This document shows, piece after piece, positions 21,811-33,851 of a DNA stretch of 64,000 bases (position 1 is the first letter of the stretch; each line of letters opens with the position of its first letter). The stretch is from Polytrichum commune (Eukaryota > Streptophyta > Polytrichopsida > Polytrichales > Polytrichaceae). Position numbers and translations under genes: made by a program. The notes beneath the pieces were generated by a model. It searched no databases and had not been told where the DNA came from. It worked only from the letters and a program-made list of their open reading frames with translations. The stretch covers positions 55,826,758 to 55,890,757 of the forward strand of contig OX485805.1 of NCBI GenBank assembly GCA_950295325.1. The letters run 5' to 3'.

Positions 21811-22720
21811 GCGAACGACTGTTCGTGAATGAAGGCTGCGGGGGCGGTGCGCATCATTTACGAACGCTCGTTCGTGAGCGCGGATGCATACATATACGAA
21901 CGCTCATTCGCGAAGGAAGTCGAGAGGGGGTCGCACAGTTTTACGAACGAGCGTTCGTGAGTGAGGTGTGTATGCAAAGAATGCAAAGACTCGCAAGAGC
22001 ACAGACAACACAAGACGCGAGAATATGCAATAAGTTGTGGTGATGCGAGCAGAGATCGTCTGCTCATATATTAATTCGGTGAATATGTACAATTGTCTCA
22101 CGTGATAATCTATCAAAATTTCTTAAGGAAAAAATTCAGTGTCCTACAAAATTGATCGGCCCAAGGGATCACGTAGAAAAAGGCTCGCGCGGGCAACGTG
22201 ATGTCGATGGAGTTGAAGCGCCAAGAACACAACGCGGGGGTTAGTGATGTTACGAACGCGCGTTCGTAAAACATTTGGCATTCTCAGAGATGAGTTACCT
22301 CTTTGGTTAACGAACGCGCGTTCGTAATATCCATTGGGGCAGCAGCCTCTGGATCCATGACCTCCGTTGGACGCTCCGCCTGAGACGACTGGGTCTGTTG
22401 GATGAGCTCCACGTCGTCGTCCCCGCCCAGGTCGAGTCTCTCCATGCGGACATCCTCCATGTGCGCAGATGGATGTCGTTCCTGTTCAGGGCTCTCCACG
22501 ACCATCCCACGGGACCTGCCGAGTCATTGGGGCTCCCCTGCGTTTCCTCCACAATGACCATGTCAGTGTGTTGCGCAGTGTCATCGCCCCTCCTATCTAC
22601 AACCCTTGGGACGACGGTGAAAGAGGCCGTGTCCGTATCTGTGGGCAGTCCTACCCTTGAAGGGGGAGGGGTCAGGACTGCCGGACCTGAAGATTCACGA
22701 ACGCGCGTTCGTAAATCTTC
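21811..22720. repeat. TACGAACG-N2-CGTTCGTA palindrome family, seven copies
   Basis: Copies at 21811-21827 (imperfect), 21858-21877, 21893-21913, 21941-21960, 22250-22269, 22308-22327 and 22696-22713. The core is an 18 bp palindrome with CG, CT or AG in the centre. The last copy extends to a 32 bp near-perfect palindrome (22689-22720, GAAGATT arms). Copies fall in non-coding DNA and in the reading frame of the methylase-like gene, where they encode peptides such as DLRTRVRES. The family continues at 27685-27858. Confidence 0.85.
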
Positions 22721-23171
22721 GTCCTCCCTTAGCACCGCCGTGATTGCATCGTGGGAGGTTGAGGCGGTCGCCGTCACCTCCGGGGGCAATGGACTTCCCG
22801 CCGGCGTTGGGTGTGGCGCTGTTTGGTGGGAAGGCCCTCCTTGGTACATGACTGGAGGTAGGGGCTGTGAGGGGTATCCTCCAGGGGGAAGGGGTAAGGT
22901 TGCTGGACCGGCGCAGAGAAGCTCTGCATGTTTCTGAGCATCTCGAAGATGGCGTCGGTTTTGGCCGCTGAATCCCTCAGCTGCTCTTGCAGCCTGGCCA
23001 GATGCTTGGCGCTCTTCTCCTGGGCTGCAGCCATCTCCTCCTTCATCTTCGCCTCCAGCTTGGCATTGAGCTCAGCGACGGTAAGCGCCTCCTCCTTCAC
23101 CCGCTTGTTCTTGTCGTAGTCCACCCCAAGCTCGGCCATGATGTCCATGTCCCCCTCGTCCTCGTCCGAGA

Positions 23172-26100
23172 TGTGAACCCTTTGAGTGGTCCACCACTCC
23201 GCGGGATCACTTTTAGTTAGAATGTTAGCATTAAAAGTTAAAATTGATAGGGAATTTAGGAAAAATTAGTTCATTTAGCATTTAGCCTAGAAGAAGGAAG
23301 GTCAAAATGAAACTAAGTAGTGCTAGAAGATAGCAAAGTAGAAAAAATATGCTAGCTAGTAAAAACAACTAGCTAAGCAAATATTAGGAGATGCTAGCTA
23401 TTAAGCAAATGTTAGTAAATGCTAGCTAAGCAAGTATTAGTTTATTAGTTAGTGTGAGGCACACAAGACTATTGGAGGTGTTTTACGTAAGAAGATAAAA
23501 TCGGCGTGAAGAATTTTGAAGACAAAAAAGAAAGAGAGCAAGGGGGATACTTGCCCACTTGCCCCCTTGCCAACTCGATGGCGAAAAATTAGAAAGATTT
23601 CTAGGTTCCCCGTCGGAGCCACCTCAGCGAGAGGGTGGCAACCTCAACCGGGAAAACCCCCGAGCCAAAATTTCGGGAAAGGGTTTTGAAAAATGGATCC
23701 GGTGGAGGAGGGGTCCAACCCTTTTGTGAGAGGGTTTAAAAACCCCTCCTTCCACCTTGTAGCTCTCTCTCTTTCTCTAGTTTTTGGGCGAAGCCCTGCT
23801 TCAATGTAGTTAGGAAAAAATCCTTTAGCATGCATTCTCAATGGCCTAAAAGAAAGGCTTGAGAACCTCCTCTACTCTCTCTCCTAGTTAGAATGTGTGT
23901 TTATTAACACACCAACAAAATGATTCCTTCTTTTGTAGAGGTAGGTTGGATGGTAGAGTTTTGAGTGGAGGCATTGTAGGCCTCATCTGCCAATGCCCTG
24001 AAGGCTTAGTTCCAAAGCTAGAACAAGATACTTATCATTTTTCTCTTAGAGAGATTTCCTATAGCTATCCATAGCCGTTTCCCATTTGTGATTTGGTTAA
24101 GATGACAATTAGTTATGAATTTTCAAAGATGGAGTAGAAAAAACTGGGTGGTCTTGTGGGTAGCGGCTGCTAGATCAGACCTGCGAGCCCAATAGGAATT
24201 TTAATTCCAAGAAATTATATTTTTCCCAAGTAGAAATTTTGTGTAGCTTTCCAAAATGGCTTAAAACATTTGATTTGAGCATGATTTGAATCAAATATGA
24301 ATTATGCAAGATGGGACACATAATTTGAGAACTTTTTGTTGACTGCTGCATTACAGAGGACCTGCTGGGTTCACTTCGGCTTACCTTTCTAATCAAATAT
24401 TTTTTATCAAATACATCTTTTTAATATCTCTCCAGGGTCATATAGAACGTTTGATTTGAATAAGATTTGAATTAGATATGAATTGTTGAAGGTGAAATAC
24501 ATAGTTTAAGCCTTCTTAATTGACTGCTGTGTTACAAGGAGTCTGCTGAATTTTTATTAGCTTAACCTGCTGATGTTATAATTTTTCTAGTTAGAGCTTG
24601 TTCATAGCTTTCCAATAGTATAAGGAAAGCCTAGATCCAAGTAGTAAGGAAGGTGCTATGAATTTTTGAAGTTAGAAGGTAGATAGGTGGGTTGGAAGGG
24701 TCGGTTGAATCGACCTCACACTTCCAACCCTCATAACTTTTGCATTTCTTATCCAATTCAAGTGATTTTTAGATCATTGGAAAGATAATTAGGTGCACTA
24801 AGTATGAATATTATTCTTAGGATTAAATTACAGTGCAGAATAATTACTTTATATTTTAATTGTTAACGAAGGTACGCTTACTACCAAACTAGTTACAAAG
24901 AAGGAGGCAAGGTCGACGCTAGGGAAGTGGAGCAAGGAAGGAGATAGCGGCTCGGCCTACATCGAGCCCAAATCAACCGAGGAGAATTGAGGTAAATTTA
25001 CTAACGCTAGCCTTCCATTTAGGGTTGGAGGGAGCGCGGCTAAGGTACGCATCTATAAATCCACTCATCTATCTCGTAAGGTCAAATGGCTTGACCACTT
25101 GACCGCCAAGGGAATACCCAACTCCATTGTTTTCGGGACCCTTGGTATGTTTTGTGGTAGTAGCTTCATTTATTAGCAAGTTTCGTGTGTGGTAAGTCGG
25201 ATTAATCACCGACACGACCACTCTGAATGTTATTGGTGGAAAGGTGGGGTTAATGACCCGCGAATCCGCTATTATGTTGTTGGCCTCATAGATTGGGAGT
25301 AGTGGCCCCAATTTATGAAGATTGCGCAACAGGTTAAACCTACAGGTTGCCCGTCACCCTGGTCCCATTGAGTTGTATTTCGTGGTCTATCCAGTGTAAA
25401 CACATTTAACAATCAAAACATACAAAATAAATCGTGAACCCTTGTTGGCAAGAGACCCGAATCGGAATCTTAACTCGGTAGAGTGACACCACCCTTCGAA
25501 CCATTGATGTCCGAAGGGTTTGACATGTTACTCGACCTTCAAAGGACCTGCACGAGGCCTTAGAAGGTTCCGAAGTAAGGGGTGCACCAACCAGGTAAGG
25601 GGTGATGCCTAATATGTTAATGTAGTGAGTTAGGACGTGCAAACAAAAGTAAGTAATTAAGAAGGAATTTGTGTGAAGGGTGGGACTTAGGCCAAGTTCC
25701 CCTGCTTAGAAAACTAAATAGAACTAAATAAAGAAATAGGAAGAATTGAATGGTCCATCAAATTGTCGTTATTCCGTTCGTTGAGTTAGGGTGGTATGAG
25801 TCACACCCGGTTGGGTGTATTAGAACCATCCCAATTCACAAATTAGGATTGCCTTGGTTTCAAGGCTGGTGCGTCTGTGCGTAGAATAGGTTGTAGGTTA
25901 AGGTTAGAACTAGATATGAAATTGGTTAGTCGAGTTTAAAGCCACACTAGTAAAAAACTAAGGCCCAACCTCCGGAGGTACTACGACGCATAATTAATCT
26001 CCCTTAAAAATCTAACTACTCACGTTATACACCTATCATCCGGGTTCGGCTTGGGCACCTGCAAATGCAGGCCACCTTCACCGAAGGGCTTGTGTGATAC

Positions 26101-27120
26101 TTTTAGGCTCCCTCGAAAGGGGGTGGCTGTCGCGCACCTCTCCATGAGGAGTGGCCAAAACACCATGGGCACAAGGGGGACCCCGGAGTGACACCCGGGA
26201 CTTGTGGCGCCGTTGGTGAGAGGGCCCAAGTGATCCTAGTGTGGGTGAGGGCCCCGGGCGTTGGGAACGCCTCCCACCCACGAAGACTAGGAGGCACAAG
26301 GGTAAGGCCATGAGCTATGCGTAGCTCATGGCGTGGTGATTCTAGAAAGCTCAAGAACACCTCAATCGGAGGTGTGAGCTAGGAGTTATGGCCATTTGAG
26401 TGGGGCGCTGTCCCGGGACAGCGCCCTGGTACAGCAGTGCCTGGGAGTGATTCCCGGGACTGCCAAGGTTCAAACAGGCATAACTTCCTCAAGACTTGCC
26501 CGAATGGGGCAAGCGAGGAGTCCATCGGCATCTACGTGAAGCGTAGATGAGGATGGAGTGGTTGGTTGTTATGATCAGACATCATACAAGGAAGTTATGA
26601 TGGTCTGAAGCTGCTGGGGGGGTTCTAGGCCCAGCAGCTAAGGGAAAATGTCCACTTGGCCCCAACTCTTGGCAGAGAGACAAGAGGTTGGTTGGCGGTG
26701 GGGTAGGGGCTCCGTGTAGAGTCCTAGAGGCTTATATGGGTGAGGTGGTGTGGCCTCACCCACCCGAGGCCGAACGGCAAGGCCTCCATGGGCTTTGGCC
26801 TATTGTGAGGCCATAGTTGCCTAGTATGGTTCGGGTTGTTGTAGTGTTGCTCCGGCAACGCGATGATCAACATAGGATTGGACTTCTATGGATGGAAGTC
26901 CACATTGGGGAAATGGGTTACCGATTAAGGGGTGAGTCTCGAAAGCAAAGTAGGAGGGTTGGTTCCCTCTTATGAACTATTGGTCCGGGGTAAGAGGAGC
27001 TATCCATTAGCATGGCGGAATGCGAAGGGTTAGCGACTCGTAACCTTTGCTAGAATTGAAAATTGGCAAGATTATTAAGGGACCTAGCAAGGGTTGCGAC
27101 AGTGGCCCAAAAGTACCACA
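23172..27120. mobile_element. Solo LTR, family B (about 2.97 kb plus nested insert)
   Basis: Starts TGTGAACCCTTTGAG, ends GTACCACA, and is flanked by the 5 bp duplication CGAGA (23167-23171 and 27121-27125). Without the nested 974 bp LTR and its 5 bp duplication the length is 2970 bp. It matches 36437-39275 over its whole length. No PBS, internal region or second LTR is present, so it is a solo LTR of a retroelement with unusually long LTRs. The retroelement lineage is unknown. Confidence 0.85.
26128..27101 (+). mobile_element. Solo LTR, family A, nested in the family B LTR
   Basis: 974 bp, TGTCGCGCACC to GGTTGCGACA, with a perfect 5 bp duplication GTGGC (26123-26127 and 27102-27106). The other family B copy carries the uninterrupted site (GGGGGTGGCCCAAAAG at 39253-39268), which proves the insertion. 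Confidence 0.95.
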
Positions 27121-27684
27121 CGAGACCTCGATGATTGCTCCCGGCGGCAACTCCACGTAGGGAGGCCTCTTCATCCTCCTCCTCGTATTGCGGAAGAGGT
27201 CCAAAGATGGACGCGAGCGTTGGTCGAGGATGTCCAGGGTTTCCATCTTCGGAACCACGGCGGGCCTTGGAGACTGTGACGTCGAGCATCCGCCTGGCGT
27301 TCCGAAAGGCTCCGCAAGAGACGTTCGCGCGGGGAGGAGGTCCAGGGTTGTCCCCGCGGACGACCCTGTATAACCACCCGGAGTCCCTTGAGGGTCGGGA
27401 AGATCTGTCGTTGGCGGCAAGATCCGAAGCGGGGGTACGTCGAAGGACTGCAGAATGGCGTCCACGTTGGCGGATGGGGCAGGCTCGTCGTCCTCTGAAT
27501 CGTGGAATGGTATGCCCTCGTCGGCGGGCATACTGAAGTCCATCCTGGGGACAGAGATGTCCTTCAGGTCCATCGTCGACGCCTTCGCACGGTGGATCTT
27601 GAAGTCTTCTTCGTCGATAGCGTCAACGAAGGTGTTGACTACGAGACCCATCATCTGTGAGAAGAGAGCAATAAGGTCAGAAAA

Positions 27685-27858
27685 TACGAACGCACGTTCG
27701 TAAACATCAAAGCGTGGCGTGCAACGAGTTTCAAGCGTTACATTACGAAGGGGGTTATGTTTACGAACGAGCATTCGTAAACATGAATGCGTCACGTGCA
27801 GCGACTTTGAAACAATATGTTGAGAAGTTGGTTAACTTTACGAACGAGCGTTCGTAAA
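27685..27858. repeat. TACGAACG palindromes, three further copies
   Basis: Copies at 27685-27702, 27761-27780 and 27837-27858, all within the intron between exons a and b of the second methylase-like gene. Before the family B insertion these were about 2 kb nearer the other seven copies. Confidence 0.85.
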
Positions 27859-28141
27859 TGGAGTCTGGACAACTTACCATGGCCGCATACATGAATTTGG
27901 AGCCTCCACATACGTTGTATACTGTCTCTCCACTTATAACCAGACTCTGCAATATAGAGACGTAGAACTCCATCCTGAGTTCCATGGCGGGGAAGACGGT
28001 GTAGAGGGTCTCTTGCAGCAGATCCTTGGGAGGGGGATGCGGGATGCTGTAGATTTTCTTGAAGGTGTTGTTCGCCTTGATAGGCGGTCGCCCATCCCTA
28101 AGCTCATTGTACGTCAAGAAAATCAGGATGACCGCTCCCAC

Positions 28142-29716
28142 CTGTTTGAATCAAACTCGAACACTCAAACACCAATCTGTCACGAAACTACAATTGGCCA
28201 AGCTTTGACATCAATAATTCTTGCAACCCTTATAACTTGTAATAATTGGAAATCCTTAACCAATCCCTCCATCCACCATACCTCATCCAATTTCAGGCCC
28301 TTGCAATCCCCTACACCTCCGGCCTCCGAATGCTCATGTGAACAACAATCCCTTTATGTTACAAACTCCCAATTCCTTGGAGCTCATTCATAACCCTAAT
28401 GAAACTCTAAGTTCTGCTTCCCTCTCCCTCTCTCCCTCTCCGAAATTATGGGTCGACTGACATTGAACAATCCCCAAGCACTCCGAACAGACAATGCGTA
28501 ATCGCAAGCCACCGAACCCTGTCTCCCTTAACCCAAAACTACAGAATCTGCAAAACATCAAGAACCCACAAAATACATCCTAATAATACTCACTTAACCT
28601 TCCAACCTATCCAATACAGAATACTTGCATTTCTTAGGAAAACCACAGCCACATACCAGGACAGGATGACCAATGAGGCTGTTGAGCACTGTTGACTTCC
28701 CTGCACTCTGGAGAATCAAGCCACAAGAACCAGAAGCTGAATAAAAATTTCAAATTTGTGAAAGAACTGATTCTCAGAGAAAGCACGACAATATATGCAA
28801 CTATATAGTCGACTATATGGAGATTCGGTTATGAGTAGATTCACAAATGCACTACTATAGTGTGCAACTTCAACAAATCCACTACAAAGAACAAAGTATG
28901 AGACCACAACCACATTTCCAACTGTATCTATGAAAATACATGAACAAATTCATTAGTTCCCAAGCATGCTTATAGAATCCCTTCCGAGGCTCTTAACTTC
29001 TTTACTCCCGCATCTTAGAAGAAACTATAGAATTAGCAAACTTGCTGGTCAGGCAATGCAATGGGGTAGCAACACTATCGGATGTCCTATAATCCCTAAA
29101 GTTGCTCTATCATCTGAAGTTGAACAAACTTGCTAAAGTAGAAGATAATCTTAGTAACACTTCTCCTGAGTGAAATATCATACGGATCTTAGAAGGAGAA
29201 TGTTTGAGGAATCTTTAGAAGTTAGGCTTGGGTGGACCTAGGGATGCAAATAGCGTGCAGAGATACTGCACCTCCTAATACGCTCTCAGTTGATTTTTAT
29301 CCATTTTATTGAGGAATCCAATATGAACTTTGTACTGAAGTAGGTAAGGAGTTTCTTGAAGTTCACCTGAAGTCCTAATTATTTCCCCATCCTCCACTAA
29401 ACTAACAACAAACCTACAAGGAGCATGACGGTAATTTGCAGCACCTCATTAACATTAACAACAGTGAACAGTGCATAGCCCAATCATAAATGTTTGCAGA
29501 TACTTCAGTTTTTAAGTGGTTGGTAATCTTCAAAATCTCAGAAGTCAAAAGCAGGCAATCCTTTGGAGAAATACACTAAATTCCAGTCAAAACGAACAAA
29601 GTATGAAGAATCACACCCTAAACTCACAACTTCGGAGCTCACAAGTCTTCCGGATTTGCACTCCAGCTCTTCCGGATCGGATCTAAACCCTCCCCTCGAT
29701 CTGCATATAGTGGGTG
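28142..29716. other. Non-coding flank, probably intronic, with one dynamin exon
   Basis: Apart from the 51 nt exon at 28657-28707, nothing here codes convincingly. The stretch ends at GGGTG (29712-29716), the left target duplication of the outer retroelement. Before that insertion the sequence continued at 61863. Confidence 0.45.
28657..28707 (-). pseudogene. Isolated dynamin-like P-loop exon (DRP2 type)
   Basis: 51 nt between acceptor TTCTCCAG and donor GTATGT, encoding SAGKSTVLNSLIGHPVL. This matches the G1/P-loop segment of dynamin-related GTPases and is closest to plant DRP2 (family knowledge: AGKSAVLNSLIGHPVL). Neither the preceding nor the following dynamin exon is recognisable nearby, so this looks like a captured exon. 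It cannot work alone. Confidence 0.6.
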
Positions 29717-30656
29717 TGTCGCGACCCTTGCTAGTTTTTCTCCACTTAGCTCAATCGCTTTCCAACTCTAGCAAGTGTCCCGAGCGCTAACCTGCACATC
29801 CCACGCACATGCATGGTTAGCTCCCAAAACCGCGGACCTTCAATCCCATATTTGGTCACCAAACCCTCCTACACATGCATTCGGGACTCTTTCCCCTTAG
29901 TAGGTAACCCATCGCTAAGGTGGACTTCCATCCATGGAAGTCCACTCCCTACTTGGTCATAGTGTTGCTAGGACAACACTACAACCACCCGGAGCACATT
30001 GCCAAGTATGCTCCGGGGGGGTCGGTCGGCAAAGCCGCCTCACCCATATAAGCCTCTAGGACTTTTGGCGGGGCCCCTCCCCCACCGTCAACATCCCTTT
30101 TGTCTCTCTACCAAGAGTTGGGGCCAAGTAGACATTTTCCCTTAGCCGCCGGGTCTAGAAGCCTCCCTGCAGCTTCAGACCTTCATAACTTCCACGTGCC
30201 GTCTCTGAATCTAACAACCAACCACTCTATCGTCATCTACATTTCACGTAGATCCCTATGGACACCTCACTTGCCCTATTCGGGCAAGTATTGAGGAAGT
30301 TATGCCTGTTTAAACCTTTGCAGTCCCGGGAGCCACTCCCAGGCCCCTGCTGTTCCAGGGCGCTGTCCCGGGACAGCATCCCACTCAAAGTGCCATATCT
30401 CCTAGCTCACACCTCAGATTGAGGTGTTCTTTAGCATTCTAGAATCGGGACGCCATAAGCTACTCATAGCTTATGGCTTTACCCTCATGACTCCTAGTCT
30501 TTGTGGGTGGGAGGCGTTCTAAACGCCCGGGGCCCTCACCCACATTAGGATCACTTGGTCCCTCTCACCAATGGCGTCACAAGTCCCGGGTGTCACTCCG
30601 GGGTCCCCCTTGTGCCCATGGTGTTGCAGGCACTCCTCATGGAGAGGTGCGCGACA
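29717..30656 (-). repeat. 3' LTR of the outer Ty3 element
   Basis: 940 bp, TGTCGCGACCC to GCGCGACA on the plus strand. It differs from the 5' LTR only at one base near 30628 (A here, G there). It is clearly distinct from the family A LTRs of the nested copies. Confidence 0.95.
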
Positions 30657-31484
30657 CTCACCCCCACCAAATGGAGTCGATGCCCTCATCGACTACACTT
30701 ATAGTCGGGCACACCAATTCTCAAGTTGCCATCCTCTCTTGGTGTGGCATTGTGTTTTCTTTAGGGCGCTACCCCCACAATGCATCTTCAAATTTGGCAA
30801 AGTCTCAAAGGTGTCGATCCTAGGTGGTCCGTTTAGGAAAACCCCGGACATCTTGTCCAAGGACCTAAACTACACTAGACTCACCTACTTTGAGACTTAC
30901 TTGGGTGACCCTTCCTTTGGGGCCACCCAAGTTAGGCTCCACTAGCCTAACTCTATCATTTTGACACAACTAGGTTGGACCTCAACGCTTCTACTAAGTT
31001 GCCTCAGTTGCCACTCCGAGATGGCTTTCCTTTGTTAAGCCACGTCTCGATCACACGGGGGTGATGCCAAGTCCCGCCCGACTTGGCTCCCACTTTGCTC
31101 TTTCGAGACATGGGTTCATGACGCCCATGCGACAACTCGCATTGGCTCGTGGGTTGCACTTTTATAAGCACGCGCCATCACCTTGCCCCCGCCCGGACAA
31201 GACCATGGCTAAGAGGTTTTTGGTTTTATCCAAGACCCCTCTAAGCCATGGTCCCCATTACTCGGCCTACCCAACCTAGTTTAGCATATATATTCCTCCC
31301 TCTTCCACTAACCAAGCACAAGTACAAGACTAGGACCTCATCTTATACTTTTCTCTTTGCACCACTAAAGTTGAACTTTATTGCCTTAAGCGAAAATGAA
31401 CAAGTACATAATGTGGAGGACATTGCCTCCAAGTTAAGGGTGCTACTAACATCTCTCCCCCACTAAAGGAGATTGATGTCCTCA
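30657..31484 (-). other. Untranslated 3' region of the outer element, with PPT
   Basis: About 830 bp between the pol stop and the 3' LTR. On the minus strand the purine-rich GGTGGGGGTGAG abuts the LTR and is the likely polypurine tract for plus-strand priming. No conserved frame. Confidence 0.7.
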
Positions 31485-33851
31485 TCAATGCCTACGTTTC
31501 CTTTTGTTGGACCCTCTAGCCCTAGTTTCTTCAAAGCGCTTCACTATCTCCTTGGCATTCACCATGTCCCTTGCCGCTACCCAAGTGGCTTCTTTCTCAT
31601 GAAACCCCCGCCACTTCACCAAATACTCCTTTCCTTTTCGCTTGTGGTTCCTACACTTGAGGATGCCTTCTACCTCGTACTCCAAATGATCTCCTACAAG
31701 GTCGGGAGGTGGCCTAATCACTTGCTTACGATTAGGCCATAAGGTGTCTTCCTTGAACGGCTTTAATAGTGAGACATGGAATGTCGGATGCACTTTGATC
31801 TCGGGCGGCAACTCCAACTTATAAACATCTTTGAAAACTCGTTCAACAATCGGAAACGGACCCGCAAATTTTGACATGAACTTTGGAGTGAGGCCTTCGG
31901 GCATTGTGAAGTTTTTCACATTCAACAACACCTTTTGGCCCACCTCATACTCCACTTCGCGTCTTCCGGCATTGACTTGTTTTTCATAGCGTTTTTGGGC
32001 TTTCTCCAACAACAACTTGGTCTTCTCCAAAACTTGTTCACGCTTTTTGGCTAAGTCCTCACCATCTTGGTTGAACTCTAGTGTTGAATGTGCCCCCTCG
32101 AGAGCTAGGTCGGCGGGTTGGAGCGGATCCATTCCATAAGCCACCTTGAATGGCGATTGCTTGGTCGCCGAGTGCGTGGCCGCATTATAATTAAACTCCG
32201 CTAAACCCACATAGTCCGCCCAATCTCGTTGGTCCGCACTCACAAAGTTCCTCAAGTATTGGTTCAAGACTCCATTCACACGCTCGGTTTGGCCATCCGT
32301 TTGGGGATGGAAGGCCGTGCTAAAGGTTAGTTTTGTTCCAACCTTCCTAAAGAAATGCCTCCAAAATGCGCTTGTGAACTTCGGATCTCGATCGGATACA
32401 ATCACTCTCGGCAACCCGTGATGCCTCCACCATGCATTGAGAAAGAGCTTTGCGGTCTCCAAAGCGGTTGCCGTTCCCACGGTTGGCACCATATGCGCCA
32501 ACTTACTAAACCGGTCCACCATCACCAAGATGGCATCGTAGCCTCGTGACTCCGGCAAACTCGTGATGAAGTCCATGGACACACTATGCCATGGCCCCGG
32601 CGGGATAGGCAACGGTTGCAATAAGCCGGCTTGCTTTTGGTAAGATGCTCGGTTCACTTGGCATTTGACACAAGTCTTCACAAAGTGGGCGATTTCTTCT
32701 TTCATGCACGGCCAATAATACCTCCTTGACACCGCCGCTATGGTGGCTTTTTCTCCTCTATGGCCGGCGATGGGACTATCATGTTCCTCCTCCAAAACCA
32801 ATAGCCTCAACTTGCCTTGTGGCACATACACCCGACTTTGCTTATACTTGAGCAATCCGTCCACCAACTTGATCTCCTTAAGCGCCTTGCCTTTGCGAAG
32901 CTCGCCTAGAAACACTTGTGCTTCGGGATCGTTGACGTACCCCTCCCTTAACTTACGATGCAAGTCACATTCACCTTTGTACATCAGCCACAAGCTTTGA
33001 CTTGTGCCCATTTCTTGGAACTCTTCACGTCTACTTAACGCATCCGGCACCACATTATCACGGCCCGGTTTGTGGATCAACTCCACGTTCATAAGCGCCA
33101 AGGTATCGTGCCACCGCAATTGCTTGGCGCTCACTTGCGTTTGTGTCTCGAAATACTTCAACGACACGTTGTCCGTGTACACCTTGGTCTTGTGCAACCC
33201 CAAATAATGTTGCCACGTCTTCAAGCAATGTACTACGGCGAAGAGCTCCTTTTCATGAGTTGGCCATCGTCTTTGACAACCATCGAGTTTCTTGCTCTCA
33301 TAAGCAATGGGCCGTCCATCTTGCATCAACACTCCGCCAATTGCAAAATCGCTCGCATCCGTATGCACCTCAAAAGGCTTGTCAAACTCCGGGAACTTTA
33401 GTACGGGCGGCGAAGACAATTTGCTCTTGAGCTCCCAAAAAGCTTGGTGACAAGGTTCGTCCCATTCTTGGGATACCCCTTTCTTCAACAAGTCGGACAA
33501 AGGCCTAGCAACCTTAGAAAAATCTCGAATGAAGCGGCGGTAGTAATTGGCTAGGCCAAAGAACGACCTAAGCCCTTTTTGAATCGATGGCCGCTTCCAT
33601 TCTTGAATCGCCTTTACCTTTTTCATGTCCGGCTTAATTCCATCCTTGGTCACCACATGGCCTAAGAACTCAATTTCATTTTGAGCAAAATCGCTCTTCT
33701 CCCCGTTAGCATACAACTTGTTGTCCTTTAGTTTTCGAAGCACCACCTCAAGGTGCCGTGCATGCTCCTCCGCCGTCTTGGAATACACCAAGATGTCGTC
33801 GATATAGATTATTACGAAATCGTCGGTTTCCTCTCGAAAGATGGTATTCAT
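31485..33851 (-). CDS. pol: Ty3 pol, 3' part: RT end, RNase H, integrase, chromodomain
   Basis: 788 aa. YIDD at residues 16-19 is the RT catalytic pair. RNase H begins near 163 ([14 protein letters not shown]). The integrase zinc-binding HHCC spans about 357-397 ([14 protein letters not shown]). The integrase catalytic D, D, E are near 427 (MDFITS), 487 (VSDRDPKF) and 523 (QTERVNG). A chromodomain lies near 723-765 ([16 protein letters not shown]). It ends KRKRRH then TGA. It is the continuation of the upstream frame, separated by a one-base deletion, not an independent gene. The chromodomain places it in the chromovirus group, where it guides integration to particular chromatin. Confidence 0.95.
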   Translation of the reverse strand: MNTIFREETDDFVIIYIDDILVYSKTAEEHARHLEVVLRKLKDNKLYANGEKSDFAQNEIEFLGHVVTKDGIKPDMKKVKAIQEWKRPSIQKGLRSFFGLANYYRRFIRDFSKVARPLSDLLKKGVSQEWDEPCHQAFWELKSKLSSPPVLKFPEFDKPFEVHTDASDFAIGGVLMQDGRPIAYESKKLDGCQRRWPTHEKELFAVVHCLKTWQHYLGLHKTKVYTDNVSLKYFETQTQVSAKQLRWHDTLALMNVELIHKPGRDNVVPDALSRREEFQEMGTSQSLWLMYKGECDLHRKLREGYVNDPEAQVFLGELRKGKALKEIKLVDGLLKYKQSRVYVPQGKLRLLVLEEEHDSPIAGHRGEKATIAAVSRRYYWPCMKEEIAHFVKTCVKCQVNRASYQKQAGLLQPLPIPPGPWHSVSMDFITSLPESRGYDAILVMVDRFSKLAHMVPTVGTATALETAKLFLNAWWRHHGLPRVIVSDRDPKFTSAFWRHFFRKVGTKLTFSTAFHPQTDGQTERVNGVLNQYLRNFVSADQRDWADYVGLAEFNYNAATHSATKQSPFKVAYGMDPLQPADLALEGAHSTLEFNQDGEDLAKKREQVLEKTKLLLEKAQKRYEKQVNAGRREVEYEVGQKVLLNVKNFTMPEGLTPKFMSKFAGPFPIVERVFKDVYKLELPPEIKVHPTFHVSLLKPFKEDTLWPNRKQVIRPPPDLVGDHLEYEVEGILKCRNHKRKGKEYLVKWRGFHEKEATWVAARDMVNAKEIVKRFEETRARGSNKRKRRH

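Larger units (their letters stand above)
22284..28141 (-). pseudogene. Second methylase-like gene, split by a nested LTR insertion
   Basis: Exon a is 28141-27878 (88 codons, acceptor AAACAG, donor GTAAGTT). It contains FPAMELRMEFYVSILQ and then SGETVYNVCGGSKFMYAAM, resembling the SAM-binding motif I region of amino-methyltransferases and, more loosely, the same region of the MULE-borne gene. Exon b starts at 27654, runs to 27121, is interrupted by a solo LTR, and resumes at 23166 in the same frame (EVS followed by DEDEGDMDIMAELG). It then has a predicted coiled coil (AELNAKLEAKMKEEM) and a Pro/Ser-rich tail. A one-base loss in a C run near 22885 and another shift near 22520 break the frame, which ends about 22284. 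Three palindromes lie in the intron and two in the tail coding region. Upstream exons were not found. A methylase role is inferred from one motif. Confidence 0.5.
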
